In this document: positions 1-7,443 of the stretch, piece by piece
Position numbering within the stretch: position 1 is the first letter of the stretch
How the letters are laid out: each line of letters begins with the position of its first letter
Source: DASWUZ01 sp036401395
Lineage (GTDB): Bacteria; Acidobacteriota; Terriglobia; Terriglobales; Acidobacteriaceae
Assembly: GCA_036401395.1 (NCBI GenBank)
Contig: DASWUZ010000370.1
Span: 1 to 19,769, forward strand
Reading direction: 5' to 3'
DNA length: 19,769 nt
Notes under the pieces: generated by a model
The model's input: the letters and a program-made list of their open reading frames with translations, nothing else
What the model was told of the DNA's origin: nothing
Databases searched by the model: none
Program-made: the position numbers and the translations under genes

Positions 1-261
1 CCCGTCCAGATCCGAACGCACGATGGTTCCGTCGTCCGTCTTGGCACTGCTGCCCATGTTGGTCCAGTAGATGTATCCCGCTTGGGCATCAACCGCCAGA
101 CCATCCGGATGCTTCGGCCCTTCATCGACAAGAACCTTTACATTCGATCCATCCGTGTGCACGGACCTTACCTGGCCCGCACCGATATCCAGAAAGTAGA
201 GAAGGGACATTGGTTGACTGCTCTGCTCTTTCGCGTGCATCGCTGTTGCTTGTGTGGCCAT
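1..261 (-). CDS. YWTD/SMP-30-like beta-propeller protein, N-terminal part
   Basis: This is an open frame of 87 codons that runs off the left edge, so only the N-terminus is visible. The start is the ATG at 261, with a strong AGGAGGAA ribosome site (267-273 on the opposite strand). Residues 18 onward read LLYFLDIGAGQVRSV, then HPDGLAVD and YIYWTN, which is the repeat pattern of YWTD/LDL-receptor class B and SMP-30-type propeller blades. Such proteins are either sugar-lactone hydrolases or binding scaffolds; the fragment is too short to decide. There is no signal peptide, so it is probably cytoplasmic. It lies 44 bases downstream of the dehydrogenase on the same strand and is probably co-transcribed with it. 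The propeller family is fairly sure, the enzymatic role is not. Confidence 0.8.
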   Translation of the reverse strand, partial: MATQATAMHAKEQSSQPMSLLYFLDIGAGQVRSVHTDGSNVKVLVDEGPKHPDGLAVDAQAGYIYWTNMGSSAKTDDGTIVRSDLDG

Positions 262-305
262 TATTATTCCTCCTAAGTAAGTTTGTGGTTAGGCGTCGGG
301 CCTGG

Positions 306-1247
306 TTACAGGCCCAATCTTGCGCGCTGGGCTAAGAGGTCAAGGATGAGTTCGTTCTCTTGTTGAGCGAGCGACTCAACGGTGCGGCTACCGGCTTCAC
401 GCAGGACACCCACCGTCACCGTCTGCTTCAACGCGTCGGTCACGTCCGGTGCACTGAGGATGCCGATCAATCCAGTCATGGGACTCATCAGGTGTTCCAT
501 GAAGTGCTGAATGCCGCCAGCGCCGCCATTCAGATGCCACTGTAGGCTCGGGCCCATCATCGCCCAGCGAAGGCCAGGTCCATAACAAATCGCGATGTCG
601 GCATCCTCAACGCTGAGTACGCCCTGTTGAACGAGGTACAGAACTTCCTTGTAGAGGGCTGCCTGGAATCGATTGGCAACATGCCCAGGAAGAGCTTTGT
701 TCAGGCGAACTGCCTTCTTACCGATGGAGGCATAGAATGCTAGAGCTTGCTGGATCGTTTGCTCGGAGGTCTTTGCCCCACCGACAACCTCGACCAACGG
801 GATAATGTGTGGAGGATTAAAAGGATGTCCGATCACGCAGCGGTCGGGGTGCTTACATTCCGTCTGGATCACGTCCATCGTCAGGCCTGAAGAACTGGAG
901 GCGAGAATCACATCGGGGCGGGCGATTGCATCCATATCCGCAAACAGCTTGATCTTGAAGTCTGGACGCTCTGGCCCATTCTCCTGAACGAAATCCGCTT
1001 CGCCCAGAGCATCTTGCATGCTGGAAGCGAAGGTCAGCCGGTCGACTGAGGCCCCCGGTGAAAGCCCTGCTTTTGTGAGCGGCTCCCAATAGCCTTCTAC
1101 GTATTTTCTGAGATTGGCCTCTGCGTTGGGCGCGGGATCGGTGGCGACTACATCGAATCCATGCGCAAGATAGTAAGAAGCCCAACTTGCGCCAATGACA
1201 CCGGTACCTACAATTGCAATGCGATGAATGGAATTAGATGTGGACAT
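306..1247 (-). CDS. 3-hydroxyacyl-CoA / L-carnitine-type dehydrogenase
   Basis: This is a soluble NAD-dependent dehydrogenase of 313 residues acting on a 3-hydroxy acid or its CoA ester. The N-terminal Rossmann fold shows GTGVIG at residues 14-19 with an Asp (37) after strand 2, which favours NAD. GHPFNPPH at 140-147 followed by PLVEVVGG holds the catalytic His-Glu pair, and ANRF at 191-194 is the substrate-side Asn. The HPFNPP variant is typical of the carnitine dehydrogenase/lambda-crystallin/gulonate dehydrogenase branch rather than fatty-acid FadB-type enzymes. The ATG at 1247 is preferred because AGGAG lies 6 bases before it; ATGs at 1250 (spacing 3) and 1289 (no ribosome site) are alternatives. 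The downstream propeller gene suggests a small catabolic operon. The true substrate cannot be read from the sequence. Confidence 0.88.
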   Translation of the reverse strand: MSTSNSIHRIAIVGTGVIGASWASYYLAHGFDVVATDPAPNAEANLRKYVEGYWEPLTKAGLSPGASVDRLTFASSMQDALGEADFVQENGPERPDFKIKLFADMDAIARPDVILASSSSGLTMDVIQTECKHPDRCVIGHPFNPPHIIPLVEVVGGAKTSEQTIQQALAFYASIGKKAVRLNKALPGHVANRFQAALYKEVLYLVQQGVLSVEDADIAICYGPGLRWAMMGPSLQWHLNGGAGGIQHFMEHLMSPMTGLIGILSAPDVTDALKQTVTVGVLREAGSRTVESLAQQENELILDLLAQRARLGL

Positions 1248-1350
1248 CATTCTCTCCTCGGGTTGAATAGTGTTAGGCATACTTAGCAAATCCAGTGACT
1301 GCCGCTTTAGTAGAGTTGCAAATCATTGTTCAAGAATTATTGAAGTCCGT

Positions 1351-1370
1351 AACGCTCCTCTCGGAGCGTT
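1351..1370. promoter_or_regulatory. Perfect 8-bp hairpin upstream of the dehydrogenase
   Basis: AACGCTCC and GGAGCGTT form a perfect 8-base-pair stem around a four-base loop. On the minus strand, which would be the dehydrogenase leader or promoter side, the loop reads GAGA, a GNRA tetraloop. Only two T follow on the plus strand, so it is a poor intrinsic terminator. It could be an operator or an mRNA leader hairpin about 100 bases upstream of the start codon. The structure is seen directly; its role is inferred. Confidence 0.45.
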
Positions 1371-1605
1371 TTGAGGCCACTCATTAGTGTGAGTTTCTTA
1401 ACCTCATTTGTGTCTAGTTTGTCAGGCAGGCTAGGAAAGATAAACAGGATCGAAGAGACGTGCATGTGCGTTGAAAACTGTCAGGGTCGGCGGAACACGG
1501 TATCCACTTCCACATCTTCTTGTCACGGGAAGTCAACCGGTTAGGATCTATACCACGAGCTTCCCAAGGATGAGGTACGTTGCTTAGCCTCTTCGCCTGT
1601 TCTCG

Positions 1606-1629
1606 GGCACCCCACTATCGAGTGGTGCC
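1606..1629. repeat. Bulged inverted repeat in the intergenic region
   Basis: GGCACCCCACT and AGTGGTGCC pair across an ATCG loop with a two-base bulge on the left arm. It sits about 160 bases upstream of the NADH dehydrogenase. There is no T-run on either side. It may be a leader hairpin or have no function. Confidence 0.3.
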
Positions 1630-1735
1630 TAACTAGTCCAAGAGGGGCTTTCCTTAGGCAGCGACCTATAACAAAGTTATGGGAATAGAAATTAGGCGCC
1701 AGCCGTAACTGTGCAATGAAGAAATAAAAACGAAT

Positions 1736-1766
1736 AGGTATCAAGCCCCGTTTCAATGCAATACCT
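1736..1766. promoter_or_regulatory. 6-bp inverted repeat just upstream of ndh
   Basis: AGGTAT (1736-1741) and ATACCT (1761-1766) are perfect arms separated by 19 bases, ending 20 bases before the start codon of the NADH dehydrogenase and just before its GAGGAG ribosome site. The position would suit an operator or a leader hairpin controlling the respiratory cluster. Six-base arms can arise by chance. Confidence 0.25.
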
Positions 1767-1786
1767 GAATACACCGAGGAGTCGCA

Positions 1787-3085
1787 ATGTCGGAGAACGG
1801 AAGAAAGCAAGTTGTTATCGTAGGCGGAGGATTTGCCGGTCTGAACTGTGCTCAAAGACTTGCGGCACATGGTGAGTTCCAGATCACATTGCTCGATAAG
1901 AATAACTATCAGCAGTTTCAGCCGTTGCTCTATCAGGTTGCCACCGGTGTTTTGTCTCCCGATAATGCGGCGTTCAATCTGCGCGCCGTTTTAGCCATCC
2001 ACAAAAACGTTGACATCAAGATGACAGAAATCGTTTCAGTCGATCTTGCAACCCGCACTGCACATTCAAGCAATGGCGATGAGTACCGGGGGGACTACCT
2101 GGTTCTCGCAGCCGGTGCAGAGGCGAATTTCTTCGGGATTCCCAGTGTGGCCAAATACGCTTGCCCGCTATATTCCCTTCTGGATGCGGAACAGCTACGA
2201 TCGCGGCTTCTGGAGATGCTCGAAGCTGCAGACAGGACCGGGCACAAAGAAGGAGCCGACCCGATTCGGATCGTTGTGATTGGCGGCGGTCCCACGGGAG
2301 TTGAGACCGCAGGCGCGATCGCCGACCTGTTTCAACGGACACCCGAGTTCGTTTTCAAAGATACCGATTTAAAACGTGCTTCCGTGACGCTGATTGACAT
2401 GGCTACCAGCGTGCTTATGCCTTTCACCAGAAAGGCGCAGGAATACACGTCGAGTATCCTCAGCGAACGCGGCGTACAGTTGCGGCTCGGAGCGTCTGTC
2501 AGCGAAGTTACGGCTTCCGGCGTCGTCCTCTCCGATGGCACACATCTACCTGCGGGACTGGTGATATGGGCGGGCGGACTTAAAGCGTCAAAGCTCTCAG
2601 CGTCACTTGGGATCAAGCCTGGCCGCGGCGGCCGAGTCGATGTGAAATCCGATCTGACAGTTGATGGATTCCCGGGTGTCTACGCCTTGGGAGACTTCGC
2701 CAACTTCAAACAAGAAGACGGTAGCGCTCTTCCTCAGTTGGCATCTGTCGCGCAACAGGCGGGGCGGCACTGCGCGACGAATATCGCGGCAGCCGCTGCT
2801 GGTGAGACCGGAACCCCCTTTAAGTACCACGACAAGGGGATCATGGCGATGGTGGGTCGCAATGCTGCTGTAGCTGAGGTCGGTTCGAGCCACCACACAT
2901 TGACCGGACCTCTCGCCTTTGCCGCATGGTTAGGAGTACATGCGCTCCTGCTCACAACGGCCCGGGCGCGACTCGAGACCTTCTTTGAATGGGGGTGGGA
3001 GTACTTCGGGCATGTGCATGTTGCGCCCATACTCGATCGTCCAAGCGTCAACTGGTCTCCAGAGTCGACGCCTCCTTCAAACTAG
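1787..3085 (+). CDS. ndh: Type II NADH dehydrogenase (NAD(P)/FAD oxidoreductase)
   Basis: This single-subunit, non-proton-pumping NADH:quinone oxidoreductase of 432 residues feeds electrons to the quinone pool. FAD binding is shown by VGGGFAGL at residues 12-19. The NADH-binding Rossmann motif is IGGGPTGVE at 165-173, and ALGDFA at 300-305 is the second FAD contact. PQLASVAQQAG at 316-326 matches the conserved quinone-site region with adjacent Gln residues. A hydrophobic and amphipathic C-terminus (about 374-400) would bind it to the inner face of the membrane. The ATG at 1787 has GAGGAG 6 bases upstream. It stands first in the respiratory cluster, 95 bases before coxB, and so probably supplies quinol to the cytochrome b/Rieske complex encoded downstream. 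The family is clear; a related sulfide:quinone reductase is less likely because the redox cysteines of that family are not apparent. Confidence 0.9.
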   Translation: MSENGRKQVVIVGGGFAGLNCAQRLAAHGEFQITLLDKNNYQQFQPLLYQVATGVLSPDNAAFNLRAVLAIHKNVDIKMTEIVSVDLATRTAHSSNGDEYRGDYLVLAAGAEANFFGIPSVAKYACPLYSLLDAEQLRSRLLEMLEAADRTGHKEGADPIRIVVIGGGPTGVETAGAIADLFQRTPEFVFKDTDLKRASVTLIDMATSVLMPFTRKAQEYTSSILSERGVQLRLGASVSEVTASGVVLSDGTHLPAGLVIWAGGLKASKLSASLGIKPGRGGRVDVKSDLTVDGFPGVYALGDFANFKQEDGSALPQLASVAQQAGRHCATNIAAAAAGETGTPFKYHDKGIMAMVGRNAAVAEVGSSHHTLTGPLAFAAWLGVHALLLTTARARLETFFEWGWEYFGHVHVAPILDRPSVNWSPESTPPSN

Positions 3086-3180
3086 GTTCTTTGAATGTGC
3101 TTGCCACGCATTACTTGCAGAGGTTGTTGGGCTGATCCGCTTAGCCCTAAGAGATACAACGAAGCGTGTGGAGGGTCAAG

Positions 3181-4239
3181 ATGACCGTCGGCGGATCTGG
3201 GACCTGGTACTCACACTTTTACTCCTTCGGCATTTGCGTCGCCTCGCCTACTTCGATCTTTTCTACGACAAGTACGCCTGCTGACAAGGTCCGTCTCTTG
3301 TCGCTGGACGTGCTCTTTACTCTCGGCTGCGTCTTTCTCGCAATTGTCGCGCTCATAGTTCATGTCCTGGTGCATTACAGGGCTCGTAAAGGAGATACTA
3401 CTGAGCCCCCCCAGGTATTCGGGAGCGCACAGATCGAGCTTGCCTGGACCATTATTCCGACATTAATCATTCTTGTGCTTTTTCTGGGAACCGCGCGGGT
3501 TGTGTTCGAGGTTCAGGACGCCGCCGCGCCAAAGTCGGCGCTGAATGTGACGGTGGTCGGGCACCAGTACTGGTGGGAGTTTCGCTATCCGAAATACAAC
3601 CTTGTAACCGCTAATGAACTGCACATTCCGCTGAGCGATCCAGGGAATCCTACACCCACTTACATGGAACTCACTTCGGCAGATGTGATTCATAGCTTTT
3701 GGGTCCCAAGTTTGGCGGGCAAGACCGATCTACTTCCAAATCGTGTCAATGAGATGTGGGTTGATCCGCATAAGGTGGGCTTGTACGAAGGACAGTGCGC
3801 ACAGTTCTGCGGTGCACAGCACGCAAAGATGTTGCTCCGCGTCTACGTCGAAACACCTGAAGACTTTCAGCGTTGGATAGGCACTCAGCGGCAGCAAGCG
3901 AAGACTTCAGTTCCTGGAATTCTGTCAAACGTCGATCTTGAATCGGACAACTCTCAGAAAATTACTCCGCAACTGGGAAGGCGGGTCTTTGAGGGCCAGG
4001 CTTGCATTAGCTGTCATGCCGTCAGAGGCACGGTAGCCGGCGGGCGCTTCGGCCCTGATCTGACACACCTAATGAGTCGATCAACAATTGCCGCGGGTAT
4101 CGCTCCGAACACTCCAGAGAACCTGCTGATATGGATTACCGATCCGAGCGTAATGAAGCCTGGGTCACTGATGCCCGCCATGCACCTTACAAGTCTCGAG
4201 AATAAGCAGATCACCGCCTACCTGACCACGCTGCGGTAG
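3181..4239 (+). CDS. coxB: Cytochrome c oxidase subunit II with fused cytochrome c
   Basis: This subunit accepts electrons and passes them through the CuA centre to subunit I. Two membrane helices lie at about residues 40-66 and 85-106. The CuA cupredoxin domain carries VVGHQYWWEF (126-134), His171, Cys206, Cys210, His214 and Met217. A C-terminal haem c domain has CISCH at 275-279 with Met331 or Met334 as likely axial ligand, making this a caa3-type subunit. The ATG at 3181 has GGAGG 6 bases upstream, so the GTG at 3166 is less likely. The extreme N-terminus is odd: homologues carry a signal peptide or lipobox before the STPA segment, and here it is a weak hydrophobic stretch with Cys19. The CuA loop is CAQFC, with Gln where classical aa3 enzymes have Glu. 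It is followed after 17 bases by coxA. Confidence 0.95.
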   Translation: MTVGGSGTWYSHFYSFGICVASPTSIFSTTSTPADKVRLLSLDVLFTLGCVFLAIVALIVHVLVHYRARKGDTTEPPQVFGSAQIELAWTIIPTLIILVLFLGTARVVFEVQDAAAPKSALNVTVVGHQYWWEFRYPKYNLVTANELHIPLSDPGNPTPTYMELTSADVIHSFWVPSLAGKTDLLPNRVNEMWVDPHKVGLYEGQCAQFCGAQHAKMLLRVYVETPEDFQRWIGTQRQQAKTSVPGILSNVDLESDNSQKITPQLGRRVFEGQACISCHAVRGTVAGGRFGPDLTHLMSRSTIAAGIAPNTPENLLIWITDPSVMKPGSLMPAMHLTSLENKQITAYLTTLR

Positions 4240-4256
4240 AGACAACGGGGGGAGTT

Positions 4257-5960
4257 ATGGCCACAACAATCATGTCCGATCCAAACCCTACGCGAGAAGC
4301 ATTGGACGAGAGGGCGTCCACTGATCCAGGTGGTAGGTATCTTGATACCATCCATAGCTGGATCGTGACCGTCGACCACAAAAAAATAGGCATCATGTAC
4401 ATCTGCTATGCGCTTGTATTCCTGCTGATTGCGGGAATGCAGGCGATGGTTATACGCATTCAATTGGCGATTCCGCACAACACCTTCGTTAGCCCCTTCA
4501 CATACAATCGTGTTTTCACGATGCACGGCACGACGATGGTATTTCTTGTGGGGATGCCGATCTTGTTCGGATTTGGCAACTACCTCTTGCCTCTCATGCT
4601 TGGTGTACGTGACATGGCTTTTCCGCGGCTGAACGCTTTCAGCTTTTGGATTAGCGCCTTCGCTGGGGCCTTTCTCTACTTCAGCTTTATTGGGGGTGCC
4701 GGTCTGGCTGGTACAGGGACCGCTCCTGACGTGGGTTGGTTCGCTTACGCACCGCTGACCGAAAAGGCATTTTCGCCGGGCCACACGGTCGATTACTGGG
4801 CACTTGCATTGATCTTGAACGGCATCGGCAGCATTGGTACGGCCGTCAATCTATTTACTACAGTCTTCTGCATGCGCTGCAAGGGGATGACGTTACTGCG
4901 GATTCCCTTGCTCGGATGGATTTACGCGACAACCGCTTTTCTCGTTCTCGTAGCAATCGGACCGTTGACCGCCGCTCAGATCATGCTACTGATCGACCGC
5001 TATCTGGGCGGACACTTCTTCGACACTCAAATGGGAGGCTCTGCCATTCTATGGGCGCATTTCTTCTGGATCTTTGGTCACCCTGAGGTTTACATCCTAG
5101 TTCTACCGGCATTCGGATTTGCCAATGAGATCATTCCTGTCTTTTCGAGGAAGGCGATATTTGGCTACCCGGCGATGGTCGCAGCGACAGCCGGCGTCGC
5201 ATTCATAAGCTCCGGCGTATGGGCCCACCATATGTTCACAATGGGGATGACGTCCTTTGGAAACACCTTCTTCACGTTATCGACCATGCTGGTATCAATT
5301 CCAACCGGCATAAAGGTCTTCAATTGGATTGCGACCATGTGGGGCGGAAAAATCCGGCTGACTGTACCGATGCTGTTCTCGATCGCATTCCTCTTTCAGT
5401 GGCTCACCGCCGGGCTCACCGGAATTATGCTTTCTGTCTCCGCATGGAATTGGCAACTTCACAATTCCTACTTTGTAGTGGCCCACTTTCATTACGTGCT
5501 GGTTGGCGCAATTTTGTTCATGGTATTTGCGGCTTTCTACTACTGGTACCCAAAAATGACAGGCCGCATGCTCAACGAGAGGTTGGGCAAGTGGCATTTC
5601 TGGACGATGGTGGTTGGCTTTCACCTGACGTTCGACTTTATGCACATCCCAGGACTTCTGGGCATGCCCCGACAAATCTACACCTATGAACCGAACCGCG
5701 GATGGACGGGCTGGAATGAGATTGTAACCCTTGGCACTTTCGTCCAAGCGATTGCCATCGGAATCTTCGTCTACAACCTCGTGCATTCCTACTTCCAAGG
5801 CGAGGTAGCAGGTCCCGATCCGTGGGATGCCTGGACGTTGGAGTGGTCTACTCAATCTCCGCCGCCCGAATATAACTTCGCCGTGGACCCCATCGTGGCT
5901 AGTCGCCGTCCTCTTTGGGACCTGAAGCATCCAGAAGATCCCGATTCCGCCTTCGAGTAA
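4257..5960 (+). CDS. coxA: Cytochrome c oxidase subunit I (A-type)
   Basis: This is the catalytic subunit of the terminal oxidase, which reduces oxygen to water and pumps protons. The protein is 567 residues with about 12 membrane helices, the usual length. Low-spin haem ligands are His90 (FTMHGTTM) and His412. The high-spin haem ligand is His410 (VVAHFHYVLVG). CuB is bound by His275, His324 and His325 (VWAHHMFTMG), and Tyr279 in GHPEVY is the cross-linked tyrosine. The D-channel residues Asp119 and Glu277 and the K-channel Lys353 (PTGIKVFNW) are all present, so it is a pumping A1-type enzyme. The ATG at 4257 follows a G-rich ribosome site at close range. Subunits II and III flank it. Confidence 0.97.
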   Translation: MATTIMSDPNPTREALDERASTDPGGRYLDTIHSWIVTVDHKKIGIMYICYALVFLLIAGMQAMVIRIQLAIPHNTFVSPFTYNRVFTMHGTTMVFLVGMPILFGFGNYLLPLMLGVRDMAFPRLNAFSFWISAFAGAFLYFSFIGGAGLAGTGTAPDVGWFAYAPLTEKAFSPGHTVDYWALALILNGIGSIGTAVNLFTTVFCMRCKGMTLLRIPLLGWIYATTAFLVLVAIGPLTAAQIMLLIDRYLGGHFFDTQMGGSAILWAHFFWIFGHPEVYILVLPAFGFANEIIPVFSRKAIFGYPAMVAATAGVAFISSGVWAHHMFTMGMTSFGNTFFTLSTMLVSIPTGIKVFNWIATMWGGKIRLTVPMLFSIAFLFQWLTAGLTGIMLSVSAWNWQLHNSYFVVAHFHYVLVGAILFMVFAAFYYWYPKMTGRMLNERLGKWHFWTMVVGFHLTFDFMHIPGLLGMPRQIYTYEPNRGWTGWNEIVTLGTFVQAIAIGIFVYNLVHSYFQGEVAGPDPWDAWTLEWSTQSPPPEYNFAVDPIVASRRPLWDLKHPEDPDSAFE

Positions 5961-5971
5961 GAGAAAAAAAC

Positions 5972-6571
5972 ATGAGCACTGCTGCGCTACTCCACATCGA
6001 TAACGATCCCATTTGGCAACTGCCGTCGCGGGGTCGCGTCGGCATGGCGTGTGTCATCCTTGCCGAATCTGCGGTCTTCACTATATTCGTCGTTGCCTAT
6101 ATCTATTACATTGGTCGCGATGTTAACGGGCCTAAGCCCCAGGATGTACTGAAGCCACCCATCTTTGGTACGATCTGCCTCCTGTCGTCAAGCTTCTTCA
6201 TCTGGCTCGCCGAACGTGCGATCGAGCGGGGTCGAATGCAGGCCTTCAGATTCTATTGGGCAGTTACAACCATGCTCGGTGCGCTCTTCCTTGCCGACAC
6301 GGGTGTGGAGTGGCGGAAGCTGCTTACTCAGGACCATTTGACGATCAGTACCAATTTATTCGGCACGACTTTCTATTCACTTGTGGGCTTGCACGCCAGC
6401 CATGTGATTGTGGGACTTTTGCTTCTGTCCGTCACACTGGTTGCCGCACTGACCAACAAGCTCACACCCGCACATAGCGAACGCGTGCAGGTCCTGGCTC
6501 TCTACTGGCACTTTGTGGATGCGGTTTGGGTGGTGGTATTTACTGTCGTTTATTTGGTGAGCGCGCGATGA
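5972..6571 (+). CDS. coxC: Cytochrome c oxidase subunit III
   Basis: This 199-residue membrane protein is a short bacterial subunit III with five helices, which stabilises proton uptake by subunit I. Diagnostic features are LAES (residues 30-33) with the conserved membrane Glu32, GLHASHVIVG (139-148), and LYWHFVDAVW near the C-terminus. The ATG at 5972 is 11 bases after the coxA stop and is chosen because earlier in-frame starts lie inside coxA; the ribosome site (GAGA) is weak, which suggests translational coupling to coxA. Its stop codon overlaps the start of the next gene (ATGA). The family call is certain; lack of the first two helices of the long form is normal in many bacteria. Confidence 0.93.
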   Translation: MSTAALLHIDNDPIWQLPSRGRVGMACVILAESAVFTIFVVAYIYYIGRDVNGPKPQDVLKPPIFGTICLLSSSFFIWLAERAIERGRMQAFRFYWAVTTMLGALFLADTGVEWRKLLTQDHLTISTNLFGTTFYSLVGLHASHVIVGLLLLSVTLVAALTNKLTPAHSERVQVLALYWHFVDAVWVVVFTVVYLVSAR

Positions 6572-7443
6572 TGAGCTCGACTCAAGCCCCTCCCGCATCG
6601 CCGTCGTCTCAACCCAGGACTCACCATGTCCACCTTCCTCATCCGACTGCATGGCCGTTCCTTATGGCGCTGGGCTTGACGCTGCTGATTGGTTCCATCG
6701 TCATGAACGTTGCAATCGGCGCTCTCGGTCTAATGCTCACCATTCTCGGGGCGGTCGGCTGGTTCCGCAATGTGTTGCCTGCTGAAAAGCTGGAGAACTT
6801 CGAGGTGGCCACTGAGGAGATCAAGATAGCGCCGGAATCGCAGATTCGCGTGCGACGTATTGAAGTAGACGAGACCCACCGCGCTCAACTGCCCTTGCGG
6901 TCGTTTTCGATATGGAGCGGCGTCAAGGGAGGCATCGCTGGTGGCTTCGCGATGATCATTGTTGCCGAGATATACGGCATAGCCCGCTATCAAAGTATCT
7001 GGTACATCGTGAACCTGCTGGGGGGCGCTGGCGTAGGCAGCTGGCGAAGCCCTACACCCGACCAGTTAACGCACTTTAGACTGAGCGCATTTCTTACTGC
7101 CGGCATTATTCAGATAGCCGCGACGTTACTGGTTGGAATGCTCTATGGCGCCTTGCTTCCAGTTTGGCCAAAGCGGCCGGTCTTACTAGGAGGCATTGTC
7201 GCCCCCCTGCTTTGGACAGGCCTTCTCCACAGCATCCTCGGGATTGTTAATCCGTACCTCGCAGAACGTATCGATTGGTTTTCATTTGCCGTGGCTCAGG
7301 TTGTTTTCGGGCTCGTGGCGGGATTCATCGTCTCACGGCTAGGTGATTTTCGCAGCTTGAATCAAGCGCCTCTCGCTGTTCGCCTTAGCGTTGAGACCCC
7401 AGGCTTGAAGCGTGATACGAACCGGAAAGAAGACCCCCAATGA
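6568..7443 (+). CDS. Oxidase-cluster membrane protein, subunit-IV-like N-terminus
   Basis: This is a 291-residue membrane protein of uncertain role. Residues 24-70 (PHPTAWPFLMALG, then two helices at about 28-45 and 47-66, then GWFRNVL) resemble the small subunit IV that usually follows subunit III in caa3 oxidases. A hydrophilic linker of about 50 residues leads to a second domain (about 117-257) with four or five more helices and the motif SGVKGGIAGGFAM. I do not recognise that domain. The start ATG overlaps the coxC stop by four bases (ATGA), with GGTGAG upstream; ATG 6571 is an alternative. The stop likewise overlaps the next gene. This tight coupling points to a structural or assembly subunit of the oxidase. 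It could be a fusion of subunit IV with an accessory domain. Confidence 0.75.
   Translation: MMSSTQAPPASPSSQPRTHHVHLPHPTAWPFLMALGLTLLIGSIVMNVAIGALGLMLTILGAVGWFRNVLPAEKLENFEVATEEIKIAPESQIRVRRIEVDETHRAQLPLRSFSIWSGVKGGIAGGFAMIIVAEIYGIARYQSIWYIVNLLGGAGVGSWRSPTPDQLTHFRLSAFLTAGIIQIAATLLVGMLYGALLPVWPKRPVLLGGIVAPLLWTGLLHSILGIVNPYLAERIDWFSFAVAQVVFGLVAGFIVSRLGDFRSLNQAPLAVRLSVETPGLKRDTNRKEDPQ

Larger units (their letters stand above)
1248..1786. other. Divergent intergenic region with three inverted repeats
   Basis: This gap of about 540 bases separates the minus-strand dehydrogenase from the plus-strand respiratory cluster, so both transcripts should start here. I see no believable gene: the 109-codon minus-strand frame at 1541-1870 runs into the NADH dehydrogenase start and has no family features. 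The gap contains three inverted repeats (1351-1370, 1606-1629, 1736-1766). A weak sigma-70-like pair facing the dehydrogenase is TTGAAC (1328-1333, minus strand) and TACTAA (1307-1312), but its spacer is only 15 bases. No clear promoter was found for the plus strand. Confidence 0.6.

Noticed and set aside
1541..1870. 109-codon minus-strand frame over the ndh start
   Set aside because: It overlaps the beginning of the NADH dehydrogenase, lacks a ribosome site and has no domain features.
4218..4784. 188-codon minus-strand open frame
   Set aside because: It lies wholly opposite coxA, has a charged, low-hydrophobic, repeat-free translation with no family features, and is explained as a shadow of the conserved oxidase gene.
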